In this document: piece by piece, positions 54,785 through 64,000 of the stretch
Position numbering within the stretch: the first letter of the stretch is position 1
How the letters are laid out: each line of letters begins with the position of its first letter
Source of the DNA: Lampropedia cohaerens
GTDB lineage: Bacteria > Pseudomonadota > Gammaproteobacteria > Burkholderiales > Burkholderiaceae_C
DNA: 64,000 nt
Direction of reading: 5' to 3'
Assembly (NCBI RefSeq): GCF_001005215.1
Contig: NZ_LBNQ01000040.1
Location: forward strand, 62,001-126,000
Program-made: the position numbers and the translations under genes
Notes under the pieces: generated by a model
The model's database searches: none
What the model was told of the DNA's origin: nothing
Seen by the model: only the letters and a program-made list of their open reading frames with translations

Positions 54785-56200
54785 ATGGCAAAAACCGTCG
54801 ATGACGTGATGGCGATGATCAAGGAGAACGAAGTCAAGTTCGTCGACTTCCGTTTCACCGATACGAAGGGCAAGGAGCAGCACGTCACCGTCCCGATTTC
54901 CGCGTTTGACGAAGACAAGTTCCAAAGCGGCCAGGCGTTCGATGGCTCGTCGATTGCTGGTTGGAAAGGCATCGAAGCCTCGGACATGCTGCTCATGCCC
55001 GATCCTGATACGGCCAACATCGATCCCTTCTTCCAGGAACCGACGCTGTACCTGACCTGCGACGTGGTTGATCCCGCCGACGGCACTCCCTACGAGCGTG
55101 ATCCACGCTCGACCGCCAAACGTGCAGAAGCCTACCTGAAGGCTTCGGGCCTTGGTGATACGGCCTACTTCGGCCCTGAGCCTGAGTTCTTCCTCTTCGA
55201 TGGTGTGCGCTGGGAAAACTCCATGGGCCGCACCTTCTTCGAGGTCGACGAATACGAAGCCTCCTGGAACAGCGGCACCAAGCTGGAGGAGGGCAACCGA
55301 GGCCACCGTCCGACGGTCAAGGGAGGGTACTTCCCGGTACCTCCGGTAGACAGTGCGCAGGATCTGCGTGCCGAAATGTCGCTGGTATTGGAGTCACTGG
55401 GCATTCCGGTCGAAGTGTTCCACCACGAAGTAGCGGGCGCTGGTCAGAACGAGATCGGCACGAAGTTCAGCACCCTGGTCAAGCGCGCCGACTGGACGCA
55501 GACGCTTAAGTACGTGGTGCATAACGTCGCCAACATGTATGGCAAGACGGCCACCTTCATGCCCAAGCCTTTGGTGGGGGACAACGGCTCGGGCATGCAC
55601 GTGCACCAGTCGGTATGGAAGGATGGCAAGAACCTGTTCGCTGGCGATGGCTATGCCGGCCTGTCCGAGTTCGCGCTGTACTACATCGGCGGCATCATCA
55701 AGCATGCCCGCGCGCTCAACGCCATCACCAACCCTTCGACCAACAGCTACAAGCGTCTGGTGCCCGGCTTTGAAGCACCGGTGAAGCTGGCTTACTCGGC
55801 CAAGAACCGTTCGGCCTCGATTCGCGTGCCGTTCGTGGCGAATCCAAAGGGTCGGCGCATCGAGGCACGCTTCCCGGATCCGATGGCCAACCCTTACCTG
55901 TGCTTTGCAGCGCTGCTGATGGCTGGCCTGGATGGCGTGGAAAACAAGATCCATCCTGGCGAAGCCGCCACCAAGGATCTGTACCACCTGCCTCCGGAAG
56001 AAGACGCCAAGATCCCGACCGTCTGCCACAGTCTGGATCAAGCGCTGGAAGCGCTGGACGCAGACCGCGCCTTCCTGACCAAGGGCGGCGTATTCACCGA
56101 TGCGATGCTCGATGCCTACATCGAGCTGAAGATGGCCGAGGTCACGCGCTTCCGCCAGGCTGTGCATCCCGTCGAGTACGAGATGTACTATTCGCTGTAA
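54785..56200 (+). CDS. glnA: Glutamine synthetase, type I
   Basis: A 471-residue dodecameric enzyme making glutamine from glutamate, ammonia and ATP. It has [17 protein letters not shown] (latch loop), the metal-binding [17 protein letters not shown], the [10 protein letters not shown] loop, [13 protein letters not shown] and NRSASIRVP. The adenylylation Tyr is in DLYHLPPEE, so GlnE control is expected. AGGAG precedes the ATG at 54785; longer upstream frame crosses the promoter. Transcription from a sigma-54 promoter with NtrC sites places it under nitrogen control by the NtrBC pair encoded downstream. Confidence 0.98.
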   Translation: MAKTVDDVMAMIKENEVKFVDFRFTDTKGKEQHVTVPISAFDEDKFQSGQAFDGSSIAGWKGIEASDMLLMPDPDTANIDPFFQEPTLYLTCDVVDPADGTPYERDPRSTAKRAEAYLKASGLGDTAYFGPEPEFFLFDGVRWENSMGRTFFEVDEYEASWNSGTKLEEGNRGHRPTVKGGYFPVPPVDSAQDLRAEMSLVLESLGIPVEVFHHEVAGAGQNEIGTKFSTLVKRADWTQTLKYVVHNVANMYGKTATFMPKPLVGDNGSGMHVHQSVWKDGKNLFAGDGYAGLSEFALYYIGGIIKHARALNAITNPSTNSYKRLVPGFEAPVKLAYSAKNRSASIRVPFVANPKGRRIEARFPDPMANPYLCFAALLMAGLDGVENKIHPGEAATKDLYHLPPEEDAKIPTVCHSLDQALEALDADRAFLTKGGVFTDAMLDAYIELKMAEVTRFRQAVHPVEYEMYYSL

Positions 56201-56244
56201 TTGGCTGTGCACTGGCGTTCCGTTCTCGGGCGCCGGTCTCGAAC

Positions 56245-56273
56245 AAACCGCTCCTTTGTGGGCGGTTTTTTTT
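56245..56273 (+). terminator. Terminator of glnA
   Basis: A 9-base-pair stem AAACCGCTC/GGGCGGTTT (56245-56253 with 56260-56268, one G-T pair, 6-base loop) with eight T. It lies 45 bases after glnA, so ntrBC need separate transcription or read-through. Confidence 0.92.
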
Positions 56274-56553
56274 ATGGCTGCAAGGTTGGCGGGAGCTGGA
56301 CAGTGCCTTGGAATAGGCCTGTGCTCTCTAGGATGGCTGAAATTTGGTTACGTCAGCCGCCTGACTGCTTGGAAAATCGGCCTCACATAGAATTCCAGCC
56401 TGAGAATCTGTTAGAAACTGTTCACGCTCCTTCATACGTCGTGGCCCACCGGCGATCGACGCATGCGAGGAGTCTGACCAGCTTCCTGCATCGTGTTGAC
56501 GCTTGGGCGGCGCGGTAGCTGGGCCCGAGCGTCACTGACCGGAAATGATCACC

Positions 56554-57039
56554 ATGAAAAACTCCATTGTTGGCCTGCTGTTTGTGGCAACTTGCTGTAC
56601 GACTGCGCTTGCGCAGGAGCGGGTATACCGCTGTGGCAATGAGTACACCAACGCCAGCGGCGCTGCGCAGCGCGCCGACTGCAAGCTCGTAGAAGGCGGC
56701 AACGTGACGGTGATCCAGGGCAATGCACCGGCCGCGCGACGTACACCGGCGCCTCAGCAGGCGGCCGCTGCCCCTGTCAACGCGCCGCGTGTGACAGAGG
56801 ATGCACAGCGCGCGCGCGACCAGGACGCGCGCGCCATCCTCGAAGCGGAATTGCGCAAGTCGCAGGAGCGGTTGGCTGCCTTGCAGACCGAATACAACGA
56901 CGGTAACCCGGTGCGCACGGCGTTGGAATTGCGCAATCCGCAGGGTTACATCGAACGCGTTGAGAACCTGCGCGCGAACATTGCACGGACCCAGGCAGAC
57001 ATCGAGAGTATTCAGCGCGAGATTGCCCGGCTGCGCTAA
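56554..57039 (+). CDS. Secreted DUF4124-type protein with C-terminal coiled coil
   Basis: A 161-residue protein between glnA and ntrB. The signal peptide MKNSIVGLLFVATCCTTALAQ is followed by a DUF4124-like domain (RVYRCGNEYTNASGAAQRADCKLVEGG), an Ala/Pro linker, and a charged coiled coil (RAILEAELRKSQERLAALQ and later NIARTQADIESIQREIARL). Periplasmic; the function is unknown. The ATG at 56554 was chosen because the signal peptide begins there; an ATG nine bases earlier is possible. Confidence 0.82.
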   Translation: MKNSIVGLLFVATCCTTALAQERVYRCGNEYTNASGAAQRADCKLVEGGNVTVIQGNAPAARRTPAPQQAAAAPVNAPRVTEDAQRARDQDARAILEAELRKSQERLAALQTEYNDGNPVRTALELRNPQGYIERVENLRANIARTQADIESIQREIARLR

Positions 57040-57446
57040 GAAGCTGTCTAGATCTTTGCATGCATCGTGCAGCCAGCCCAGCTTGCGGTATGCGCGTTGC
57101 ATCGCTGCGACCTTGCGGACCAGTGCGGAGCATGAAGAGATCGTGAATAAGGTTCTCGCAGGTCGTGCATGCCGCGAGCACGGTCGGTTGCTTACGGTGT
57201 GGCGCGCTGCCGGGGTACCACGCAAGACCTGCGAGCACTCCCGGTTCAGTTGCCCCTGCATGAACTTCTGGCGCGTCGCGCGCCGTTGCGTGCAGCGGCT
57301 TTGCCATCAGCCGCACGACCGTGGGCGAGGCCGTGCGTGCACGCCGTGCTGTGCACGAAGCTTGCATGCGGAAAGTGGGCCGTTTGCAGAAGGCCTTGTC
57401 CTTTTGCGGTAATCCGGAGGTTTTTCCTTGCGTTCTCGACACAGCC
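57040..57446. other. 407-base stretch before ntrB without a recognised gene
   Basis: No protein gene or known RNA was recognised. There is a 10-base inverted repeat (CTCGCAGGTC at 57155-57164 with its complement at 57226-57235) and several TGCATG words. GGAGG at 57416-57420 is 27 bases before the ntrB ATG and in a position not obviously linked to a start codon. Confidence 0.5.
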
Positions 57447-58499
57447 ATGCACAACGACTTTGATTCTCTTGCCGCATTGATTGCCCGCCTGGACGGGCAG
57501 GGCAGGGTAGTGGATGCCAACAGTGCCATGGAATCGGCGCTGGGACTGTCACGCCGCAAGCTGCAGGGGCTGACATTTGCACAGTTTCTGCAAGACTCCG
57601 AGACACTGGATCTGGCGCTGACCAAGGGGCAGGCTGGGGCGGAGTTCTCAATGTTTCGATTTGATTCCACCGTCCACGGGGTGGCCGGCAGTGATGCCGA
57701 GTTGCGTGTGCATGTCCACCTCACACGCATCGACCCGGATGGGGAATGGCTGCTGGAGCTTTGGCCGCAAAGCGATCAGGCGCGTACGCTGCAAGACAGC
57801 CGTGTGCAGGAACTGGCCGAGACCCACCGCATGCTGTTGCGCAATCTGGCACACGAGATCAAGAACCCTCTTGGCGGCATACGCGGCGCGGCGCAGTTGC
57901 TGAGCATGGACATGCAGGATCCAGAATTGCTCGAATACACGCAGGTCATCATGCATGAGGCGGACCGCCTCCAATCGCTGCTGGACCGCTTGCTGGAGCC
58001 GCATCGCCATCCCCAGATCGTCGAGACTGTCAATATCCATGAAGTATGCGAGCATGTGCGTTCGCTGGTCTTGCTCGAGTTTCCCACCGGCTTGCAGATC
58101 GAGCAGGACTATGACATCTCGCTGCCGGATGTGCGTGGTGACCGCAACCAATTGGTGCAGGCGCTGCTCAACATTGTCCAGAATGCTGCGCTGGTGCTTC
58201 GCCCTAAAATGGTGCATAACGAGGCGCGCATTGAGTTGCGCACCAGAGTTGCGCGTCAAGTGTTGATAGGCACCAAGTTGCACAAACTGGCATTGGAATT
58301 GCATGTGACGGATAACGGTCCGGGTATCGACCCGGCCATCCGGGAACGGATTTTTCATCCGCTGGTGACCGGTCGTGACGATGGCACGGGACTCGGCCTG
58401 AGCCTGGCGCAGACCTTTATTCAGCGGCATGACGGCATGATCGAATGCGACAGCGTCCCGGGCAGAACCACGTTTGTCATCACCATACCGCTGCCTTGA
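57447..58499 (+). CDS. glnL: Nitrogen regulation sensor kinase NtrB
   Basis: A 350-residue soluble two-component kinase that phosphorylates NtrC when nitrogen is scarce. A PAS domain covers about residues 1-120, the phosphoacceptor His is in LAHEIKNPLGGIRG, and the ATPase motifs are DRNQLVQALLNIVQNA (N box), VTDNGPGI, and GTGLGLSLAQ. There are no membrane segments. The ATG at 57447 marks the family start. PII protein controls this enzyme in relatives. It ends 35 bases before ntrC. Confidence 0.95.
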   Translation: MHNDFDSLAALIARLDGQGRVVDANSAMESALGLSRRKLQGLTFAQFLQDSETLDLALTKGQAGAEFSMFRFDSTVHGVAGSDAELRVHVHLTRIDPDGEWLLELWPQSDQARTLQDSRVQELAETHRMLLRNLAHEIKNPLGGIRGAAQLLSMDMQDPELLEYTQVIMHEADRLQSLLDRLLEPHRHPQIVETVNIHEVCEHVRSLVLLEFPTGLQIEQDYDISLPDVRGDRNQLVQALLNIVQNAALVLRPKMVHNEARIELRTRVARQVLIGTKLHKLALELHVTDNGPGIDPAIRERIFHPLVTGRDDGTGLGLSLAQTFIQRHDGMIECDSVPGRTTFVITIPLP

Positions 58500-58534
58500 G
58501 TTGATCGATTGCGGCGGCAACGCAAAGGAACACC

Positions 58535-60154
58535 ATGGATCCGGTCTGGATCGTAGACGATGACCCCTCCATTCGCTTCGTCCTTGAGAAGGCGCTAGGG
58601 CGCGAGGGCGTTGGCACTCGCAGTTTCCAGGCCGCTGCCGACGTCATGGAGGCGTTGGAACAGGCTGAACAGGCCGGAGCCGGTCTGCCACAGGTGCTTG
58701 TCAGCGACATCCGCATGCCGGGTGGCTCAGGTCTGCAGCTGCTGGAACAGGCGCAAGAGCGGTATCCGCAGCTGGCCATCATCATCATGACCGCCTATTC
58801 CGATCTGGACAGTGCCGTCTCGGCATTCCAGCGCGGCGCATTTGAGTACTTGCCCAAACCGTTTGACGTGACCAAGGCGGTCGAGCTGATTCAGCGCGCC
58901 CTGTATGAAGGGGAAGGCGAGCGCAACCAATTCACCAGTGAAGCCGATACGCAGGTGCCGGAAATACTAGGAAGCGCGCCGGCGATGCAGGATGTGTTTC
59001 GCATGATCGGTCGGCTCAGTCAGAGCCTGGTGACGGTGCTGGTCACTGGTGAGTCGGGCACCGGCAAGGAACTGGTTGCGCGGGCACTGCACAAGCACTC
59101 GCCTGTGGCACAGGGGCCATTCGTGGCCATCAACACCGCGGCCATACCGCAGGACCTGTTGGAGTCGGAGCTTTTCGGTCACGAGCGTGGCGCCTTCACC
59201 GGTGCGCAGACGCAGCGCCGTGGACGGTTCGAGCAGGCTGATGGCGGCACGCTGTTTCTCGACGAGATCGGTGACATGCCGTTTGACCTGCAGACCCGTC
59301 TGCTGCGTGTGCTGTCAGAAGGCCAGTTCTATCGGGTGGGGGGGCACAGTTCGATCAAAGTCAAGGTGCGTGTGGTGGCGGCCACCCATCAGAACCTGGA
59401 AGAGCGCGTTGCCAAGGGGCTGTTCCGGGAGGACTTGTTTCACCGCCTTAACGTGATCCGGGTGCGCCTTCCCGCGTTGCGGGAGCGCTCGGAGGACATT
59501 CCCGTACTGACACGCTACTTCCTTACCAAAAGCGCCAAACAGCTAGGGGTCGAGCCCAAGCGCATCTCGCAGGAGGCACTGAATGTGCTCAGCCGCTTTC
59601 CGTTCCCGGGCAATGTGCGTCAGTTGGAGAACACCTGCCACTGGTTGACGGTGATGGCACCGGCGCAGATCATTTCTAGTCACGATCTGCCACCGGAAAT
59701 CCTGCAGTATGGACAGCCAGCCTCTGTGGCAGACGTGGCGACGCCCGCGCGCATTGACTTTGGTCAGGGCGCGCCTGCGGTCTCTTCCGGAGTGCCCGCG
59801 GGCGTTGCGCATGTGTCGACGCCTGCAGCAACTGTGCAGGATGGCGCGGCAGGCCACGCTTCCCCGGACTGGACGCGCGCACTGGCACAGGACGCTGCGG
59901 CCATGCTGGCCAGTGGCAGAACGGATGTGTGGGATACGCTGTCGCACCGTTTTGAGGCGACCCTGATCCGTGCCGCGCTGGCGGCCACTGGAGGTCGGCG
60001 CATCGAGGCGGCGCAGCGCCTGGGTATCGGGCGCAACACCATTACGCGCAAGATCCAGGATTTGCATCTGGATGATGCGCCAGCGCCACTGCCGCCTGCC
60101 GAAGAGCAGCCGGGCGATGAGGATGCCGCCGCCGCGTTCGTGCGCCGGGCCTGA
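58535..60154 (+). CDS. glnG: Nitrogen regulation response regulator NtrC
   Basis: A 539-residue sigma-54 activator. The receiver domain (1-120) has VDDDPSIR, the phosphorylated Asp in VSDIRMP, and the conserved Lys in LPKPFD. The AAA+ domain (about 140-380) shows GESGTGKE, the sigma-54-contacting GAFTGA and [10 protein letters not shown] Fis-type helix-turn-helix lies near residues 485-510 ([16 protein letters not shown]). The linker between AAA+ and DNA-binding parts is about 70 residues longer than in E. coli and rich in Ala, Val and Pro. AAAGGA precedes the ATG. It should activate glnA through the two sites upstream of it. Confidence 0.97.
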   Translation: MDPVWIVDDDPSIRFVLEKALGREGVGTRSFQAAADVMEALEQAEQAGAGLPQVLVSDIRMPGGSGLQLLEQAQERYPQLAIIIMTAYSDLDSAVSAFQRGAFEYLPKPFDVTKAVELIQRALYEGEGERNQFTSEADTQVPEILGSAPAMQDVFRMIGRLSQSLVTVLVTGESGTGKELVARALHKHSPVAQGPFVAINTAAIPQDLLESELFGHERGAFTGAQTQRRGRFEQADGGTLFLDEIGDMPFDLQTRLLRVLSEGQFYRVGGHSSIKVKVRVVAATHQNLEERVAKGLFREDLFHRLNVIRVRLPALRERSEDIPVLTRYFLTKSAKQLGVEPKRISQEALNVLSRFPFPGNVRQLENTCHWLTVMAPAQIISSHDLPPEILQYGQPASVADVATPARIDFGQGAPAVSSGVPAGVAHVSTPAATVQDGAAGHASPDWTRALAQDAAAMLASGRTDVWDTLSHRFEATLIRAALAATGGRRIEAAQRLGIGRNTITRKIQDLHLDDAPAPLPPAEEQPGDEDAAAAFVRRA

Positions 60155-60334
60155 CGCGCGGGCGGTGGCGGCGCGCAAACGCCACCCATCCAGATTCCAG
60201 CAGCGTGACACGCTCCTTTCCTGCGCTGCGTACCTAGCCCGACTGGTTGTCTACGTCTTGCCTCGCTCTCCAGGCAGGAGAACGCAGGCAATAGGGCGTT
60301 CCTGAACCGCTTCTGAGCGGCGAGAGCGGATGCG

Positions 60335-61414
60335 TCAGTTCCCCAGGCAAATGCCTAGATCGCGCGCTGCCAGTAGCGCGGGGTCGTTCAACCCGACAGT
60401 GCGAATGCCCTGCGCCACATCGACCAGGGGCACACTGGCGCAGGCCTGCCCACGCAGGACGACCATGCGACCGAACTGGCCCTGCAGGACCAGTTGCGCC
60501 GCGTGCCAGCCAAACAGGGTTGCGAGCACGGCGTCAAAGGGGGTTGGCGGCCCCCCGCGCTGGATGTGCCCCAGCTGGGTGGAACGGACCTCGCTTGTCA
60601 GCGTCCCTTCCAGCTGCTGACACAACCATTCGCCCACCCCGCCCAAACGGAGCGGATCCGGGCTGTGCGGCAGATGCGCACGCACGATCTGCTTGCCGGT
60701 TGCCGCATGCGCACCTTCGGCGATGCAGATCAATGCATAGCCCTGCCGTGCAACGCAGTGGGTGCAGGCTTCGGCGACGATGTGCGGCGAGAAAGGCACT
60801 TCGGGAATGAGCAGGATGTCCGCGCCCGCAGCCAGACCACCATGCAGCGCAATCCATCCTGCATAGCGTCCCATCGTCTCCAGGATCATCACGCGCTGAT
60901 GGCTACGCGCCGTGGTCTGCAGCCGCTGCAAGGCCTCGGAGACCACAGCCACGGCACTGTCGAAGCCAAAGGTGCGGTCAGTGTGGAGCAGGTCATTGTC
61001 GATCGTCTTGGGCACGCCAACGACGGGCAGGCCCAGCTGGTCAAAGCGGTGGGCGATCCTCATCGTGCCGTCTCCGCCCACCACAACCAGTGCGTCCAGT
61101 CCGAGTGCCCGTGCATTGGCGAGCGCCTGCGCGGAGACGTCCTCTCCATGCCAATCAAAGGGATTGGCCGCATTGTGTGCGCCGAGAACGGTGCCGCCAT
61201 CACCCAGGATATGGGTGACGTCGGCCAGCTCCAGGGGCCGGAACCTGCCTTCGATCAATCCCAGAAATCCCTGCTCGATGCCGGTGACGCGAACGCCTGC
61301 CTGCAGGATCAATGATTGGGTGACAGCTCGGATGACGGCATTGAGACCGGGGCAGTCACCGCCGCCGGTCAGGATGCCAACGTGGCGTGGGGGCTGTGTG
61401 GAAGTGGGGCGCAT
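60335..61414 (-). CDS. 6-phosphofructokinase
   Basis: A 359-residue family A phosphofructokinase of glycolysis. It has the nucleotide loop GILTGGGDCPGLNAVIRA, GGDGT, the catalytic PKTIDND (Asp127-type), and MGRYAGWIALHGGLA. The residues that separate phosphoryl donors are mixed: Gly where PPi enzymes have Asp (GGDGT, as in ATP enzymes) but Lys in P-K-T-I-D-N-D, as in PPi enzymes. The donor is therefore uncertain. It is 7 bases after the phasin-like gene on the same strand. Confidence 0.93.
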   Translation of the reverse strand: MRPTSTQPPRHVGILTGGGDCPGLNAVIRAVTQSLILQAGVRVTGIEQGFLGLIEGRFRPLELADVTHILGDGGTVLGAHNAANPFDWHGEDVSAQALANARALGLDALVVVGGDGTMRIAHRFDQLGLPVVGVPKTIDNDLLHTDRTFGFDSAVAVVSEALQRLQTTARSHQRVMILETMGRYAGWIALHGGLAAGADILLIPEVPFSPHIVAEACTHCVARQGYALICIAEGAHAATGKQIVRAHLPHSPDPLRLGGVGEWLCQQLEGTLTSEVRSTQLGHIQRGGPPTPFDAVLATLFGWHAAQLVLQGQFGRMVVLRGQACASVPLVDVAQGIRTVGLNDPALLAARDLGICLGN

Positions 61415-61421
61415 TGCGGCG

Positions 61422-61832
61422 TTACCGGCGGGTTCGGTTGAGGCGCCTGGCGTTGGCGACAGCCCTGCGGTGCACCGGTGTCAAGCCTGACTCCAGCACG
61501 CGTTGAAAGGCTGTCGGCCACTGCCACCAACTCATGCCAATCCATGCAGGCTGACCTGTCAGCACGCCTTGCAACGACGCTTGCGTCAGCTCGCTCTGGA
61601 TGCGACAGAGCTCTGTGCCCATGGCCCACCAGGACATCCAGAACGCGGCCTGTTTTTCCGTCAGCATGTGTGTGAATTCCCGCTGGTCACGGACTGAAAG
61701 TACCGGGCCTGCTGTTGCCATGCGGCCCAGCCGATGGGCGATGACCTGCGGCGCGGCCACCTGCAGTTCCAACCACTTGGCGGGAAGGCTGGCTCTGCCA
61801 CTGGGCTTGCGAGGACGGGGGCGGGCGGTCAT
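61422..61832 (-). CDS. PHA granule-associated phasin-like protein
   Basis: A 136-residue small protein. After a short basic head (ARPRPRKPSGR) comes a helical region with the Burkholderiales phasin-like pattern LPAKWLELQVAAPQVIAHRL and FTHMLTEKQAAFWMSWWAMG, ending in a conserved basic PVHRRAVANARRLNR. Such proteins coat polyhydroxyalkanoate granules; this assignment is from recalled family pattern and is moderate. GAAAGG precedes the ATG at 61832. It is likely co-transcribed with the phosphofructokinase. Confidence 0.68.
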   Translation of the reverse strand: MTARPRPRKPSGRASLPAKWLELQVAAPQVIAHRLGRMATAGPVLSVRDQREFTHMLTEKQAAFWMSWWAMGTELCRIQSELTQASLQGVLTGQPAWIGMSWWQWPTAFQRVLESGLTPVHRRAVANARRLNRTRR

Positions 61833-61904
61833 GGGGTACCTTTCAGAGGCGGCTGTACGGTGCGCAGAGGAAGAGGGGAGCATGCTGTTCGTTGTCGCAA
61901 CGAT

Positions 61905-62873
61905 TCACTGCGTTGTCTGCACCGGCAAGTCTTCAGCGCGCGGGGATGCGTCGCCTGCTGCTGGCTTGTCATGATCACTGTCGCCGCTTTGAAGCGGGAC
62001 GGCGTCGGCATCCGACATGGCCTTGGCCAGGCTGGCCGAGAGCAGCAGGATGGCGCTGGAGAAGTACAGCCACATCAACAGCGCGACCAGCGAACCCGCT
62101 GCCCCGTAGGCCGACACGATGGCGGCGCCGGAGAGGTACATGGTCATCGCGTGCTTGCCCAACGTGAACAGGGCCGCGCCAATGGCACCGGCGCGCACCA
62201 GGTAGCGCAGGGACGGCTTGCGCCCGTCGCTGATGCGCATCATGCCGACGAACAAGAGCGTTACGATGACGAAGGAAACCACTTCGTTAAGCGCCATCCA
62301 TATCCAGGGATGGCTCACTACGCCTGAGAGCACTTTGGCGACGACGCGCATGACGGCCGACAACACCAGCGACACGAGCATCAGTCCGCCCAGCGCCAGC
62401 ATGTAGCCCACGCCACGCAGGCGCAGGACCAGCAGCCACCACCAGGGCTGATTTTCTGACTTGGCAACACCCCAGATGGCCTTGAGCGAGTCCTGCAGGG
62501 CGACAAAGACACCCGTGGCTGCAGACAGCAGCACGACGAAGGCAATGACGGTGGCAATTAGCCCCTGCGTGGGCTCCATCGCGCTGTGCAGGGCTTGCTG
62601 CACGACGGCGGCGGTGCGCTCGCCGGTGATCGCCTCGACCTGGTCGATCATGGTTTCCTCGACGACTGTGCGATCCAGCCACCATCCTAGGCCGGCCACG
62701 ACCAGAACCAGCAGCGGGGCCAGACTCAGCATGGCGTAGAACGCCATGGCCGCGCTCAGGCGCAGGCCGTCGGCGGCCAGCCAAGCCTGCACGCCCTGCA
62801 CCAGCCAGGACTGCATGATGCGTTGCAGGAGCGAGGCACGCGGCGGATCGATACGGGGGTGTTCACTGCGCAT
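61905..62873 (-). CDS. YihY/BrkB-family inner-membrane protein
   Basis: A 322-residue integral membrane protein with six to seven hydrophobic segments. Family features are GLRLSAAMAFYAMLSLAPLL (first helix), SAATGVFVALQDSLKAIWGV and the C-terminal GAAGSLVALLMWLYFSSAILL. A polar C-terminal tail of about 30 residues follows. Earlier annotation as RNase BN is no longer accepted; the role is unknown. The ATG at 62873 was preferred because TACATT lies 7 bases upstream. Confidence 0.88.
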   Translation of the reverse strand: MRSEHPRIDPPRASLLQRIMQSWLVQGVQAWLAADGLRLSAAMAFYAMLSLAPLLVLVVAGLGWWLDRTVVEETMIDQVEAITGERTAAVVQQALHSAMEPTQGLIATVIAFVVLLSAATGVFVALQDSLKAIWGVAKSENQPWWWLLVLRLRGVGYMLALGGLMLVSLVLSAVMRVVAKVLSGVVSHPWIWMALNEVVSFVIVTLLFVGMMRISDGRKPSLRYLVRAGAIGAALFTLGKHAMTMYLSGAAIVSAYGAAGSLVALLMWLYFSSAILLLSASLAKAMSDADAVPLQSGDSDHDKPAAGDASPRAEDLPVQTTQ

Positions 62874-62880
62874 GCCCGTT

Positions 62881-62886
62881 AATGTA
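62881..62886 (-). promoter_or_regulatory. Candidate -10 element, 7 bases before the yihY-like ATG
   Basis: On the minus strand TACATT (62886 to 62881) is followed by 7 bases and the ATG at 62873. No Shine-Dalgarno is present. Confidence 0.3.
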
Positions 62887-63081
62887 ACGTTTGCTGCACG
62901 CGGTCGCATGTCAGAGCGTGACCACAACCTTTTTTATGCGTTGCGGTGACCTGCCATCGGAGGCCGTGCAAGGCGTAAACCGCCAGCAGAGTTGGCGGTC
63001 CCGGGCGTCTTGCCCACCGCGTCATTACCTGGTTGCGCAACGCATGAACAGTTCGTGGAACAGTTCACAGACGGCAGCATG

Positions 63082-63103
63082 AAAAAAGCGCCCTCGCGGG
63101 CGC
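63082..63103 (-). terminator. Terminator of adk
   Basis: Stem GCGCCC/GGGCGC (63088-63093 with 63098-63103), loop TCGC, followed on the minus strand by six T (A-run 63082-63087). It lies 29 bases beyond the adk stop, separating it from the YihY-like gene. Confidence 0.9.
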
Positions 63104-63131
63104 CGTAGTTACGCAGTGTCAAGAGCGCGCG

Positions 63132-63998
<867 letters not shown>

Positions 63999-64000
63999 AA

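Noticed and set aside
57087-57101. GG-N10-GC with TTGCA, a possible sigma-54 promoter for ntrB.
   Set aside because: The -24 part is CGGTAT rather than TGGCAC, and it is about 350 bases from ntrB. A second near-match at about 57352-57365 lacks the GG pair.
57155-57235. A 10-base inverted repeat in the gap before ntrB.
   Set aside because: The arms are 61 bases apart with no T-tract, attachment-site or known RNA pattern.
60160-60321. GC-rich hairpins between ntrC and the phosphofructokinase gene.
   Set aside because: Short stems without T-tracts; no convincing terminator for either convergent gene.

Overview
The window is a stretch of chromosome from a high-GC betaproteobacterium, most likely order Burkholderiales; family is unresolved. 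Support comes from gene order and protein character: lepA-lepB-DUF4845-rnc-era-recO, yicC-gmk-rpoZ-spoT, hemA-prfA-prmC, glnA-DUF4124-ntrB-ntrC, a very long tandem UvrA, a MutL carrying a DMHA-type nuclease motif, and a PHA-granule phasin-like protein. No phage, insertion sequence, CRISPR array or plasmid gene was found. About 50 protein genes and one tRNA fill nearly all of the sequence.

Layout. 0-4.7 kb: a SYLF-domain lipoprotein, a short-chain dehydrogenase and a P-type cation ATPase. 4.7-13.2 kb: mutL, then on the minus strand a complete branched-chain amino acid ABC importer (livF, livG, livM, livH) with two separate substrate-binding proteins. 13.4-16.2 kb: an EamA exporter, tusA, a NUDIX hydrolase, cysM and tRNA-Leu(CAA). 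16.4-22.2 kb: tandem uvrA. 22.5-29.1 kb: a SulP transporter, a disrupted dbpA helicase, malate:quinone oxidoreductase and a TolC-like channel. 29.2-37.1 kb: a minus-strand group (Ser/Thr kinase, PP2C phosphatase, RNase PH, RdgB) facing yicC, gmk, rpoZ and spoT. 37.3-43.3 kb: the lepA-to-recO translation, secretion and repair operon. 43.3-52.0 kb: a mainly minus-strand block (hemH, an EAL phosphodiesterase, prmC, prfA, hemA) plus a thioesterase-acetyltransferase fusion. This block lies where pdxJ is usually found between recO and acpS. 52.1-60.2 kb: acpS, nagZ and a nitrogen-control group (glnA with a sigma-54 promoter and NtrC sites, a DUF4124 protein, ntrB, ntrC). 60.3-63.8 kb: 6-phosphofructokinase, phasin, a YihY-like membrane protein and adenylate kinase.

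How the genes work together. Nitrogen supply (Liv import, glutamine synthetase, NtrBC), nucleotide balance (Gmk, SpoT, Adk, RdgB), translation (RpoZ, LepA, Era, RNase III, PrfA/PrmC), heme synthesis (HemA, HemH) and DNA repair (MutL, UvrA, RecO) dominate. Most of this is housekeeping, and I see no clear new multi-gene system. The points most worth a second look are the tandem UvrA, the doubly interrupted dbpA, a recurring arrangement in which a -10-like hexamer lies only 6-8 bases before a start codon lacking a Shine-Dalgarno (suggesting leaderless mRNAs), the split recO/acpS operon, the thioesterase-GNAT fusion, and atypical residues in SpoT, the P-type ATPase and phosphofructokinase. All calls are from reading sequence; no database search was run.
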